Origin: Gavia stellata
Taxonomy: Eukaryota; Chordata; Aves; Gaviiformes; Gaviidae
DNA: 64,000 nucleotides
Assembly (NCBI RefSeq): GCF_030936135.1
Contig: NC_082596.1
Span: 99,060,449-99,124,448 of the forward strand
Direction of reading: 5' to 3'
The translations under genes and the position numbers were made by a program. Each line of letters starts with the position of its first letter. Position 1 is the stretch's first letter. This document shows positions 36,001-46,400 of the stretch, piece by piece. The notes beneath the pieces were generated by a model that saw only the letters and a list, made by a program, of their open reading frames with translations, was not told the DNA's origin and searched no databases.

Positions 36001-38378
36001 CCACCAGTGAGAGCTCGGAAAAGAGCTGGATGGATGACTACGATTATGTTCACCTGCAGGTAGGTAAACCCAACACCTTTGTCTGCACAAGGCCAAGTAG
36101 GAGTTGTTGACGCTTCTGTTTGCAAAAGCTGTTTGCAGGAAGGTAGCAATCAGATTGTCACACTAATACACATTCAAAAGTAATTTCACCAGGGCGCTTA
36201 CTTGCTCTCAGATAGGACTGTTGCATACATAATAGCAATAGTCTTTTGCTCTGCCACACTTTTCTTCTCCATACCCTTAGTGGTGCACTACCAGTGAAAG
36301 AGCCAATACAAAGAAGCCTGTTATATTGTCACTTAGCTCAGGAGTGGTTTTGATTTAACACAGTGTTGTCTTATATTATGCAAAACAGGGGAAAGAAGAG
36401 TTTGAAAGGCAACAGAAGGAGCTGCTGGAAAAAGAAAATATCATCAAGCAGAGCAAAATGGAGCTAGAGCACCATCAGGTATGTTCACTCAGGTGCAGCG
36501 ATCACATTGAAATGCAGTGTTCCTCACACATAAGTACTGGTGAAATAAAGCAGGAGGGGCCCTTCCCTTAGCAGCGTGCCACTGCTAGCGTCGTGCCTGT
36601 GAGGCGCGCATGAGTGCCAGCACACGCAGTTGGAAAGTCCCAGGTGCTAGATGGTGAAGACAGCAGGTATTAGGTCTTAGCTAAACAGTGGGTCCAAGTT
36701 AATTTCTTTCCAAGTCGGATTTGTGCCAGTCAGGCTCCACCATTAATGGATTTATCAACACAAAGCACTGTCCTGGTCCAAATGGCAAATGGTGAGCATC
36801 AAGATTTTAGCACCTTCCTGGCCCCGTTCATCTGTGTCAGCAATTGCTTATGCCAGATACAGCTTAAGTATTTACTGCAGAGTAGCTATTCTGAAGATCA
36901 GCATCTCTGCCCTGTTCATATCCTCGTTGCCACTTAGTAACTGAGTGGAAGCACAGCCGCAAGCTCTCAGTGTTTGGAATGACATCTCTTGTGGCAGAAA
37001 TAAGCCTTTCCCTGGAAAACAATTTCCAACCATCTCAATTTAAGAGACTAATTTTCTTTTTTTTTTTTTTAAATACAATGCACCATTGCAATGGGCCCAG
37101 TGCATACGTATAATGAAAAGCAGTCTCTGTCTCCAGAAGTTTACCACAGAGGAGAAAAAAACTTCTGCAGTGTCTCACAGAGAATCAGTCACAAAGCCAG
37201 CTCGAGAACTTGGCTTTCCTGACTTGCAATCCAGTGCCTTAATCACTGGACCACACTGAATACACATGCCACCTACACATCTTTTCAGTGAATATCAATA
37301 CCATTAACTTAAATACTGTGCTTAACATCACTTTAAATGCTAAAAAAGCAGGTCACGTAAGATTGAGGGCTGTCACTTTGCCCTCATATTAACTCTTCAA
37401 TATGTTGTTGCCAAATTGCATGGCAGAAAATTGTGCAAGCAATGTGGAGGTGAGAGTTAAAGGTCTGTCATCTCAAAATCCCACAGAGATGGCAGCTTTT
37501 TTAAAGATTGTGTAGGAGTCATTGCCACTTGGATCCATCTCTCTCACTTGTGATTTCAGAATATTCCAAATGAGCAACAGCCTGTAAGTTCAGGAGGTTG
37601 GGTTTTTTTTTCTTAAAATGCAAATAAAGTATTTTAGACGTTTTTCTCTTCTGAACTCTGTGTATTTGGATTTATGGTAACCAAAGCACTTGATGACCCC
37701 TCACTCGCCAAAATAAAAGATCTTCAAAAACACATATGCTAGTTTGCATTTAGCATAAGGCCCATCTAGGATACCCAGGGGCGTCCTGAGGCATAAGGTG
37801 AAATTGTAATACGTAACAACGTCTTACAAGAATATTCTTTGAAGAGAACCTTTTTATTTGCCTTTCAGATTAATCAGTTTCAACGTCTGGAGCAAGAGAT
37901 CACAACGCCAGTAGAGAACGACATCTCAAAATGGAAGCCACCTCAAGCTCTCCAAACTGCAAACAGCACCGCCACCTCCCGTGACAGCCAGCTGCTTTTA
38001 TTCTATTCTGACCAATGTGAGACTCACTTCAACTGCCTCCTAAATGCCATCGATGCCTTTTTCAGCTGCGTCAACGCTTCTCAGCCCCCCCGAATCTTTG
38101 TGGCTCACAGCAAATTTGTCATTTTGAGTGCTCACAAACTTGTGTTCATTGGGGACATGCTCACAAGGCAAGTGACGACTCAGGATGTACGCAACAAAGT
38201 GATGAATGCCAGCAACCAGTTGTGTGAACTGCTGAAGAGCGTTGTTCTGGCTACCAAGATGGCTGCCTTGCATTACCCCAACACAGCAGCCCTACAGAAG
38301 ATGGTGGACCAAGTAACAGAGCTGTCTCGTCATGCACAGTTGTTCAAACTCTCGCTGGTCCAAATGGCGTCCTTATGA
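16488..38378 (+). CDS. NEDD9: NEDD9 (HEF1/CAS-L) docking protein, exons 2-7 spliced
   Basis: CAS-family scaffold that is tyrosine-phosphorylated downstream of integrins by FAK and Src and recruits Crk-type adaptors at focal adhesions; in mammals it also acts at centrosomes with Aurora A. Six exons join in frame (16488-16928, 33004-33105, 34291-34392, 34836-36059, 36389-36478, 37869-38378) with GT/AG at every junction. Counting the Met of MARALYDN as 1 there are 820 residues: SH3 1-59; YxxP substrate region about 86-340; Ser-rich linker about 357-386; four-helix bundle about 392-546; YDYVHL 615-620; FAT-like C-terminal domain about 691-820. With two residues before this Met and about four from the missing exon 1 the length would be near 826, against 834 in human. 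Identification is secure from the near-identical SH3 and C-terminal domains. The 5' coding exon is absent from the window. Confidence 0.97.
18776..18842. repeat. Possible old MITE-like amniote repeat
   Basis: A short stretch resembling the 'ctccattgaagtcaatggga' type of repeat unit widespread in reptiles and birds, here as 'ctccactgaaactaatagga'. It is diverged and only a by-eye match. Confidence 0.25.
20521..20690 (+). repeat. Ancient L2/L3-type LINE tail or MIR fragment
   Basis: The order of motifs is that of old amniote L2/L3/MIR tails. It opens with 'aacctggattttatccttgc', continues through a 'cacctcagcaacatcatctg' segment (degenerate 'cctcagtttcctcatctg'), and ends with 'tgctttgagaacatccttta' and 'ggtgctgtcaaagcac'. 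It is strongly diverged, so family assignment is uncertain. Confidence 0.5.
22503..22521 (+). repeat. Poly-A tract
   Basis: An uninterrupted A run of about 18 bases in NEDD9 intron 2. The sequence before it shows no processed-gene or SINE body that I can recognise. Confidence 0.7.
23914..23938 (+). repeat. Short CTTT microsatellite
   Basis: A T run followed by about four CTTT units in NEDD9 intron 2, next to a further pyrimidine-rich stretch. Confidence 0.7.
25920..26588 (+). mobile_element. CR1 LINE 3' end, 5'-truncated, with an expanded 3' UTR
   Basis: The conceptual translation from about 25922 to 26334 is the C-terminal part of a CR1 pol protein. It carries motifs such as [47 protein letters not shown] and [19 protein letters not shown], and is unbroken to a TGA at 26332-26334. 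The element ends with the CR1 hallmark 'gttggactcgatgatctt' and two copies of ATTCTGTG as the terminal octamer repeat. Loss of the 5' part is normal for CR1 insertions. What is unusual is that the 3' UTR, normally short, holds about 175 bases of T/G-rich sequence with two T runs and one C run. The orientation matches NEDD9. The open frame starting at 25705 extends into non-CR1 flank and is not a separate gene. Confidence 0.95.
26352..26526 (+). repeat. T/G-rich, poly-T and poly-C block inside the CR1
   Basis: G/T-rich sequence leads into 24 T (26418-26441), a short spacer, 26 T (26470-26495), C-T, and then 23 C (26498-26520) with five more C after one G. The flanking CR1 sequence resumes immediately after. 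Homopolymer lengths in such tracts are often unreliable in assemblies. Confidence 0.85.
26975..27048 (+). repeat. T/G-rich tract ending in a 28-T run
   Basis: Alternating G clusters and T runs are followed by 28 consecutive T (27021-27048). Composition closely resembles the block inside the CR1 about 500 bases upstream, but no CR1 sequence surrounds this one. Confidence 0.85.
28187..28261. repeat. Possible MITE-like old amniote repeat
   Basis: The segment contains 'ggccaagttctgcccttcac', then 'tataaatccagagtaatttt', then 'cttcagtagg'. This follows the order of a widespread reptile/bird palindromic repeat ('ccaaattctgccctcagtta', 'gtgtaaatcaggagtaactc', 'cattgaagtcaatgg'). Only one half of the palindrome is evident. 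The family name is left open. Confidence 0.4.
33004..33105 (+). CDS. NEDD9: NEDD9 exon 3: substrate-domain module
   Basis: A 102-base exon of 34 codons starting at phase 0 ([15 protein letters not shown]) and ending LQG before donor GTAGGT. The peptide aligns with the human stretch beginning VITPVRTGHGYVYE. It contributes two YxxP motifs, YEFP and YDIP, which in the family become SH2-binding sites for Crk and related adaptors once phosphorylated. The acceptor is CAG at 33001-33003. Skipping the exon would keep the frame. Confidence 0.95.
33106..34290 (+). other. NEDD9: NEDD9 intron 3
   Basis: A 1.2-kb intron, donor GTAGGT, acceptor TTCTTTAG. I see no repeat, RNA gene or extra exon in it. Confidence 0.9.
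34291..34392 (+). CDS. NEDD9: NEDD9 exon 4: substrate-domain module
   Basis: Another 102-base, 34-codon phase-0 exon. It begins [12 protein letters not shown] and ends VYDIPPAKG before the donor GTAAGT, giving two YDIP motifs (the human counterpart begins VYDIPPSSAKGP). It has the same length and phase as exon 3 and the same kind of content, which suggests an origin by repeat expansion of a YxxP unit. The two exons are nevertheless not obviously alike in DNA sequence. Confidence 0.95.
34393..34835 (+). other. NEDD9: NEDD9 intron 4
   Basis: A 443-base intron, donor GTAAGT, acceptor TGATTCAG. AT-rich, nothing else recognised. Confidence 0.9.
34836..36059 (+). CDS. NEDD9: NEDD9 exon 5: YxxP motifs, Ser-rich linker, four-helix bundle, YDYVHL
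   Basis: The largest exon: 408 codons (residues 214-621 from the MARAL Met). In order it carries YATP, two YDIP, YDTP and YDVP motifs (214-337); a Ser/Thr-rich linker starting [11 protein letters not shown] (about 354-386); and the conserved four-helix bundle from DPDTAIERL to about residue 546, including [13 protein letters not shown] and NKCDDLDRF, which in CAS proteins binds 14-3-3 and other partners. A YDNP motif follows (570-573), then [12 protein letters not shown], whose YDYVHL is the family's Src-SH2 binding site. The donor at 36060 is GTAGGT. Reading through it adds 17 codons and a stop at 36108-36110, which would remove the C-terminal domain. Confidence 0.97.
36060..36388 (+). other. 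NEDD9: NEDD9 intron 5
   Basis: A short 329-base intron, donor GTAGGT, acceptor AAAACAG. If retained it introduces a stop 51 bases after the exon. No other feature seen. Confidence 0.9.
36389..36478 (+). CDS. NEDD9: NEDD9 exon 6: charged helical linker
   Basis: A 90-base, 30-codon exon (residues 622-651), phase 0 at both ends, with AG acceptor at 36387-36388 and donor GTATGT. The peptide starts [19 protein letters not shown], is almost identical to mammalian NEDD9, and looks strongly helical with heptad-like spacing. It leads into the C-terminal dimerisation/FAT-like domain. Confidence 0.96.
36479..37868 (+). other. NEDD9: NEDD9 intron 6
   Basis: A 1.4-kb intron, donor GTATGT, acceptor TTTGCCTTTCAG. 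It contains one probable old L3-type repeat near 37.1-37.26 kb and AATAAA hexamers at 36544-36549 and 37623-37628. These could act as intronic polyadenylation signals but have no other support. Confidence 0.88.
37071..37262 (-). repeat. Ancient CR1/L3-type repeat, antisense
   Basis: On the + strand the order is 'aaatacaatgcaccattgca', 'agaagtttaccacagaggag', 'cacaaagccagctcgagaac', then 'ttcctgacttgcaatccagt', 'gccttaatcactggaccaca'. This is the reverse-complement layout of an old L3/MIR-type tail common in amniotes ('ctcctgactcccagtccagt', 'gctctaaccactagaccaca'). A family-level call would need a repeat library. Confidence 0.6.
37869..38378 (+). CDS. NEDD9: NEDD9 exon 7: C-terminal FAT-like domain and stop
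   Basis: The last coding exon, 169 codons plus TGA at 38376-38378 (residues 652-820). It starts [11 protein letters not shown] after a good CTTTCAG acceptor. It contains the conserved [10 protein letters not shown] segment and then the CAS C-terminal domain: [54 protein letters not shown] and [10 protein letters not shown]. In mammals this FAT-like/helix-loop-helix region mediates dimerisation, binding to NSP/BCAR3-type exchange factors and focal adhesion targeting. It ends LVQMASL, close to the human end, so the stop is the true terminus. Confidence 0.97.
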   Translation: MNQFQRLEQEITTPVENDISKWKPPQALQTANSTATSRDSQLLLFYSDQCETHFNCLLNAIDAFFSCVNASQPPRIFVAHSKFVILSAHKLVFIGDMLTRQVTTQDVRNKVMNASNQLCELLKSVVLATKMAALHYPNTAALQKMVDQVTELSRHAQLFKLSLVQMASL

Positions 38379-40497
38379 AACCCAGCGGAATCCAATTCAT
38401 GAGCAGCAAAACAGAAAAGCAAAAAAACTGGAGCTATTTTTATGTAAATGTTATCATTTATTTTTTTTAGATATTTTTTATGAAGTATTTTAAATACATT
38501 CGTACGCGTTAGAGAATCTAATGAAATCAGGGATCTGGGAATATATCTGGTTCTGTGTTATGTTTCTAATACACGTTTAGATATGTATACACTGCATGTA
38601 TGTATATGTTGCTACATTCCCTCAAACATGAATTAAGCACCTTAAAAATTATGCGTCGGGTAAGCAGTGCGTATCTTTTGTATATATTGCCTGTTTCCTC
38701 AGTGTATTTGTTAACTGGACGCTGCACTCTTCTTGTTTCATTCCATCTTGATTTTGGCACATGGACTTGGTTGTGAAACCTACTTGTAGCAATCCATGAA
38801 GCAAGTGTAATGGTTCTCATAGAACTCCATTCCCTCCTTAGAAATTACTTTCTATAGGTTAATTCCATGAAATTTAACTCTCCTCTTGATGTTACTTTGT
38901 TATGTACAGCATTCGCTCATTCCGAGTAGCATATATGCACAACTGCAACAAGCAACACATCAAGCAAGGCATACAGCATTTGGGAGAAAGGCGTTTTTAG
39001 GCCATATATGAAACAGAACCTTCTTAGGAGGAAGGCAGAATCATATATATTTAATATCTTGGGGCATTCAAATTTTGCTCTTTCCAATAACTGTGCAACG
39101 TGGGATTTCAAAACATGGATGGATTCCCAGCAATGTAAATTCCTATACATTTACCTTGTATGACTTTGCACTGGCAATTAAATTTAACAGTCAGGCTCAA
39201 AAGCCTTATTGTTCATGGACTCAGAGTTATCCTGAGAGCATCCCAGGATCCACTGGGCTTATCTTTGAGGCTGCGTATGAACAATGTCTCAAAATACCAG
39301 TCCCTTCCAGAGATTAACATACAAATTGTCATTCTTATGGAAAGAAAATGGCTTAATTTGAAATAACAGATATTTAAACATCTCTATAGCATATACACAA
39401 TTTAATGAAGAAATAGCACTTATTTTTCTAGGACATCCTCTTGGGAATTAATTGCATCTATCGCAATTCTGAATTCCATTCAACTATTGGGCTTTTTTCC
39501 AAATTCTGTTGCATATGTGCTGGTCCTTCCGCACTACACTGTTGCCAAAAGTGACCTCCCGTTTTAATGGGGCCATCCCCTCAGTAGGCACACACAATCC
39601 CACCCAGTAATTTTCAATTTAGACCCTTAAAAATTGTTAGCAGAGTGGTAGACTCCGTTAGAAATTCCACATATGCTGGCTGTTCCAAAACATGTCTAAC
39701 CTTACTTGTCTTCATTGCCTTTTGTGAACCCTCTAAAAATGAGGCACAGCACGCCACTTGCCTGTGGTCCTCAGGCTAGAAGCCACACTTCAAATTCGGC
39801 AATAGCTCAGGTAAATTCCAAGCGATTCTGGTGCTTTTAAAGCAGAAACACTACTGTCCTTGCATAATTCAAGGTAGTCCCACATTGATGTGTTCTGAGT
39901 GGTTGCATCAGCGAGCGGATCACTGGTAAATGCACACTCGTGAGATCAATAGCACCCAGAAAACAGGCGCTTCTGCCTCACTTTTTGCTTTCCCAGTTTG
40001 TATCCAAACACGTGCCTTATTGAAATGGGATTTGTTGTCTTAGATAACAAAACCATTTCAGCAGTGTATGCAATCTTGCAGCCTTAATGTATTGTCTCAG
40101 AGCGAAGCTACCATAATGTTGCTTCCAGAGTCTGCGGAACGTTCCCGGGAAGGCCAGCGGGAGCCAGCACAACCTCAGCTGGCCCAGAATCAGCTCCAGG
40201 GCTCGGCTCAGGCATAACAGCCGGACAGGGTGGTTATCCAATTGTAACACATAGCCAGTTGCCAAAAAGCAATCCACATGAACCTGTTTTGTACTAGTGT
40301 TGTTTGGGATTCTTTTGGATTTCCTTGTCCATTTTTTCACTGTATATTCTTAGAAAGTGAAAAAGTGTTTTGAAGCTTAGTGGTTACGTTGATAGTTTGT
40401 GCTTTCAAAAGGAGAACCTTTACTGCAAGCCTGTATTACAGTTTGTTATCTTGTAGAGAGTCATTTTAAAATTATTAAATGACTAGCTTTTTTTATA
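38379..40497 (+). other. NEDD9: NEDD9 3' UTR
   Basis: The sequence after the stop is AT-rich, includes an ATTTA pentamer in a U-rich context near 38455 (a possible AU-rich instability element), and runs about 2.1 kb to a candidate polyadenylation signal. Composition changes to more GC-rich sequence just beyond 40.6 kb, which fits the end of the transcript. The 3' limit is inferred, and open frames within it show no similarity to known proteins. Confidence 0.65.
40474..40479 (+). terminator. NEDD9: Candidate NEDD9 poly(A) signal ATTAAA
   Basis: An ATTAAA hexamer about 2.1 kb after the stop codon, followed by a T-rich stretch, in keeping with the roughly 2-kb NEDD9 3' UTR known in mammals. Other hexamers occur nearer the stop (for example ATTAAA near 39177), so shorter ends are possible. 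Confidence 0.5.
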
Positions 40498-43400
40498 TAA
40501 AAAAAGGCAACACTTGGTCTTATTTTTTCTTGTTTTCAGAGTCCTCTAAGCATCTTAAAAGGAAATATTGCTGCTTGCTAATACTACCAAAGCCATTCTA
40601 AAATGGGGAGTTCACTTTTCCATCTTTTCACTGATCAGTGCTTATAGTGTGAAGTGAGAACTTGAGCGTACAGGGGAAGGGACAGACAGTTTCTCTGCCT
40701 GTCCAGAAGAAGCAGGTGAAGCATTCATCCAACTCAGCTACACAAGGCATCAAGTCCAAAGGGTCTCCTGTGCACGGGGCCACGCTCCCGCCCCATTCCT
40801 GGTGTCTATTCCTGCTGCACAAGCTGCATCCCAAACCACCTCATCATAGCACAGGCACCGGTCCTTGGGGTGAACGGGGCAGTTCCTCTCAACACCATCC
40901 GACGATGAGGTGGGGTGGCAGGACACAGATGTGACTGTCCACCCATTTGGGCCTGTTCCCCCCCTCCCGCATTTACCAGTGAAGCCTTGATCCATGCAGG
41001 AACTGGAAGACCACCATTGCTCAGCGTAGCCGTCCTTCCCCCCCAGCCCGACGGTAAGAGCACCCCTCTTCTAATACGTGGGCGTGGGTTCCATCTGAAA
41101 CAACCGCATGGCTTTAAGGATCACGAAGCCTTTCCCAAAAGTTACTTTCCCATTTCACTGTTGCTGCGGCACTGCCATCCCTCCTGTCAAACCCCCTGGG
41201 TGTGCAGGAGGAGAGGAAAAAGCCTGGAAGTGGCTCTGTGCTTATGCCAGTTCTCAGCTGCCAACGGAAGACGTTCCTGCCAGAGAGCGTAAGTGCAAAT
41301 GAAAGCCAAATGAGGGCAAAGCGCCTGGTCTGGCTTGGTGGGTCCTCGCAAGGGGACAGCCAGTGATGCAGGGTGGCTTCCCGAGAGCGCTCCATTTTGT
41401 TCCTCTGCTGAATTTAAAAAGCTCAACTAACAACGAGGGAGGGACTGGACAACCAAACCCGCTCAGAATAGAAACCAGAGCCTCTTTGCTCTCCTCCCTG
41501 AGCCACAGTGTCCCCACCCACATGCCAACAAACTGCTGCTGTTTGGCAATGAAGTTGATGGCCAGTGTGAAATGACTGTCTGATGCCCGGGGCAGGGGGG
41601 GCAAAGTCATCTGCCTTACACTAGTGGTAAACGCAGAACACACTTGGCTCCTTACTCCAGACACTAAGTAAATACTAATTCATATTAATCAGAAAAATGC
41701 TTCCTTTCTCTTCCAGCAACAAAAAAAGAAAGAGGAGAGACAAAAGCCACCCTGGAAACGGGCCGGTTTTACAGAAATTGTCAGTTCCGTCAGACAGTTA
41801 TATGTATGTTTCAGTAGAGCCCGCAGGACGTATTTCATTGTGCCCCGTAGCGCACAGCCCCCTGCCACTACCTCTACCCTTTCTCGCAAGCCAGGGCTGC
41901 GCAGCTTCTGCGTTTTCATAAGCCGCTCACCGCTGTAACCTTGGCAAAGCCACGGGCTGCCGTTCTAGCACAGGCAACGCGGGTGAAGGAAACCAAGTTT
42001 CAGCATCGTCACCTGTGGCTAGATTACACCCAGCATCTTCACGTCCCCCGTAACTTCTAGACCCTAGAGCTTCTGGCACTCTCCAATGTGTACATCTGGG
42101 CTACGTTTCAGAAATGTCCCTCCCACATCTACTGCCAGCGCTCTTCAGAGTATTGCTGGTAACACCTTCCCTCTGCCACGAGCCAAGCATCTGTAGCTGT
42201 TCTGCTCTGAATCCAGCTTTTCCCTGTTGAACCGCACTTCCAGGCAGCCTACTCCATCTTAACATGGCTCACTCTCAGTTGAAAGGCTTTAGAAACTTGT
42301 AGGATTTACTCCAAAGAATTCTTAACCCACTCTTGCCCTTTTCTCCTATCACAATGTTCACGGCATTAGTCCACATTTAGACCGGAACGTTTCCAGGGCA
42401 AAGACGGGGTCTGTCGTCCTCCGAGACTGGCAACAGTTCCTCCCAATTCCAAAACATGTTTCAAAAGCATCATATACATATCGTTCTTAATTTAAGTCAG
42501 CCCTTTTTCCGCCGGAAGAGGATTTTCTGTCTCAGAGATGGACTGTCCAGATAATGTGGTTTGGTGTTTTCTTAAATAATTTCCTTCTGCTATTTGCACA
42601 CAAATTCCACCTAAGACAGCAGCTTTCTCAGTCTGAGGAGCCCTGGATATAGCTGTGTGGCTTTGCAGCATCACAGCTAGTCTATAGTCATATCTAGTGC
42701 TACAAAGTCCACCCAGAAGTTCTTCTGACTCCAAGAGGACGTCGAATCCAGGCTTGAGAGTACCCGGATAAAGTGAACGGCAGCAGGAGGAACATCTAAT
42801 CCAGCCTTAGCATAAACCTGCTGGCTTCAGGGGGAGCCGGGGTGACGGGAGGCTTAACCTCCTGGGAGCTCGCGTGGGGGCTAGCATAGACTCTCAGTAA
42901 CTTGTACCACCCCAGTTTCCCTCCAACAAACCACCCAGAGGCAATTTTACTTTGATTAAATTAGAGCTAAATTTTGAACGCAGCTCACATTAGCAAGGCC
43001 TGATCATGCCGGCCGTGCTGCCGGCCATTGGAATCACTTGGGAAACACGAATACATCATTCTCCGTTCAAAAACCAAATATTTAGTCTTTGGTACTGGTG
43101 AGTTACAGAGGGCATGAAATCGTTGGTCAGCAGCCAAATGTCGGAGCAGATCCTTTCCCAGGGCATTGCTTTGTGCCTCTGGGGAGCTGCTGGGTTCAGA
43201 GCAGCGTGCTCTTCATCCCACCACTTTCCAGGTCCAGGACCACTTAGGGACGGCCTCCCAGAGCAAAGGGCCAACAAGGGCAGTTTCAGGTCAAAACGCG
43301 AGGGCATGGCTGGACACGCACGCTGCTGGCTGTGGCAGAGCCCTCCTCTTCAGCCTTGCAGGGCAGCAGAAGATCAGGAGTTGGCAGCTCTGTGGCAAGA

Positions 43401-46400
43401 AGCAGGGAGACAAAAGCTCCTTGTGCCTCCTGATAAGCCCATGTCTCTACAGCGATGTGGTCCTGGCTCGCAGTTGCCGTGGATTTCTGAGCTGGAGAAG
43501 CTGAAATGCTCCAAGGGAGAGACAACGCTGAGCGGAACATGACTTTCCCGCCTCTCCTGGGGCTTAATTTGCAATAGTAACCTCCTCACAGGAGTTTGTG
43601 CTTCAATTCTGGCTTTTCGGTAGACAGCATTGGGCTAAGCTCAACCCAGAATGGACCTGCAGTTTGCTTTCTTCTCTCTGCACCTCTCTGGGTTCAGCTT
43701 CTGTCCCTGCACCCCCACAAGCCAAGTCTAACAAGTCAATGTTCCTTGTAGGAGTCTGCCTTGTTGCCATTGACCTCTCCATCTCCACGAGTCCTCCCAG
43801 TCCCTGCCAAGGACAAAGCCCAGCACCTGGGAAACCCGTGCCCAAGGAGCACTGCTGCAGTGGACTCAGCACGCGTATTGCCTCCCTGACAGAGGTTTGT
43901 TTTTCTTTACTGAACACCGAGAGAGAGCATCTTTTTCTGTACAAGCAGCAGCTCAATACATCAGGCTGACTACAGCAAAACCAGAACGGAGGAGCACAAC
44001 ATATTGGGTCTACAGGAGGTATATAAAGCTCATCTCATCTGCCACACCCTGCCTCAGCTTTGTGGCACAAGCAGCAGCCGCCTCCACGCGCGGCAGCCTC
44101 CCAGAAGGTTACACATACCCTAAGTACAAACAAAAATCATGATTCCCTGGTTGCATGCACGCTCGCGCCCACGGGGCGTCAGCTTCTGTCAGCCAAGGGA
44201 GGGATGTAAAAATCTTGTTGCTGTGGGGTGGGTTGTCCCCTGAGGTCAGGGGGATTTTTTTTCTTCTTCCCTGTAATTTCCCTTAATTACAGGAAAAATG
44301 ATCAGAGCCCTTTCCTTGATGCAAAGCTGCAGGAAACCAAATTCAAGAGGCCCTTCGTAGCTTCCTACTTCGCTAGCTTTGTCTTGCTCAACACAGCAGC
44401 CAGAGCTACCCAAACCATTGCCAACCAGGAAGGTGCAGTAAAAATGTCCCAGAAGCATCTGCTATTTATATGCAGGCAGACTTAAGCATGGTTAAATGAA
44501 GGTTACAGTGAAGGACAAGGGGAAGAAAAAGCCTGTTCTGGCTTTAGATTGTCTTGCAGAAAGGAATCAAGGTATATCCTAGAGCATTTTGGGCAGGTAG
44601 AAGGCTCCAGTGCATTTCCCTGTGCAGTGATTCAAGTCTGCCTTTATTCCCAGTTGAGCTCAAAGAGAAAAAGCCACAAGGGTGAGTGACCATGAAGAGG
44701 AAAAAGAAAAATGGATTTTTACTGTTTTTTCACCTTGTGCTTTGATTTTATGAAGGATGGTAGGAGCAGCCCACCCAAAAGCCTTTTATCTCAGGAGGTG
44801 ATTTGAGCTGGAAACAGGTACCTGTAATTAACTTGCATTCCAGAAGGGGAGAAGTTAACTTATTTGGCTTTTCTTCATGCCGCATTTCAAAGAGAAATTA
44901 ATTTTTGATAAATGAGAGTGAGCACGTGCATTCTGCAGTGCTTGACCTGCAGTTATTTTCAGGCCTCGCTGCTCAAGACACAGCTTTCAGTTGTCCACTC
45001 GCAGATTTACTTAAGGAATGAGCACAGCCCCGCTGGCAACCTCTATCCCTGCCATAGGAATTGCTGTGATGACCAAAAGGATGTTCCTAGAGCATGGCTG
45101 CGCTGCACAGGACCCCTCATTCACCTGTGTACGCACACAGAAGTAGGTGGATGTGGGATCCACCGTATCTATCCCGCAGCAGGTGGAGCTGCTGCCTCTG
45201 CACACTGAGAAGTTAAAGTGGAAATCCACATGTCCCATAGACACCGACAGCATACAGAACCTCCAGCTCCATCCAAGAAGATACACAGAGATACACAAAT
45301 GAGAAAGCCTTTTTCTTGCTCCGTCCTTTCTCCTCTGTGGGGATGGTGATGCTCAGAAGTGCCCCAGTTTGGATTAGCCCATCTCTGCTCCCAGTGTGAG
45401 ACACCCTGGATGCAATTCATCTCGCCTACCTGAAGACATTTGCATGTGGGTCCCCCTTAAACTGAATAGAGAGAAATAGGCTCAGTAAAGACCAAGCCAT
45501 GTGATTAAATCTACTTTAGGATGAGATAAACCCTCCCCAAGCTCCAATGATTAGGTCTCCTTATGTCTTTAAGGGCAACTAAGACAAGTAGCTGCAAATG
45601 ACCACAATCACGGGCTCCAAAACTTTGAGCATGATGAATCCTACCCACAGACCCTCCATCTGCCTCCTGAAACCCGGTGCAGCTGCATACACGGTTCACG
45701 TCACAAACTGAACACTAAAACACCTTAGAAACTTGTGGATCCCTCCTGGCCCATCAAGCCCAACGCTGGTATCCGTACCATCAAAGCGTCGGTCCCGAGG
45801 GTTCAGCAAGTCAGAGCAGACCTGGAGCCTGAGCCTGCAAACGTCGCAACCCACATCCGAGCTGAATCCCTCCGGTCCTGCCACCTCCCCCTGTATTCAG
45901 GCAGCCTCCAGGCTTTGGGATCAGACCTGACCCTGAAGTCCCATCGACAAAAACGTGCTCTGTGCTAGATAGGGGAAAAGCCGGACACGCAGGTAGCTCA
46001 CGCCTCTGTGCCTCCACTCTCCCAGCAGTTTTCTTGCCAGCTCTGGGCTCGTAGCGGCACAGAGTCCGGGTAGTTACGGAGCGCTTGCTTAGGAGCTCCC
46101 AGCCTACAGGCACTCCTCCGCTACTTTGCTTTCTCTCATACGGGGGGGCAGAGAAACACAGGGGACCGGACAGGAAAATCAGGCAGATGTTCATAGGGTC
46201 ACAGAGACGGTTGTTTAGGTGATGTTCAGCTCCCCTTCAATAAGCAATCCTGCATACATCCCTGCTTTGCTGGAAAAGCGTAATGCACAGGTTTGGACAT
46301 GCATTTCCAGGGAGAGCGTGTGCCAGATGTGGAGCTAAGTAGCTGTACATCTGGAGCGGATGTCCTTTGGCACAGGAAGGGCGGAATCGCCAAGGAAGGC

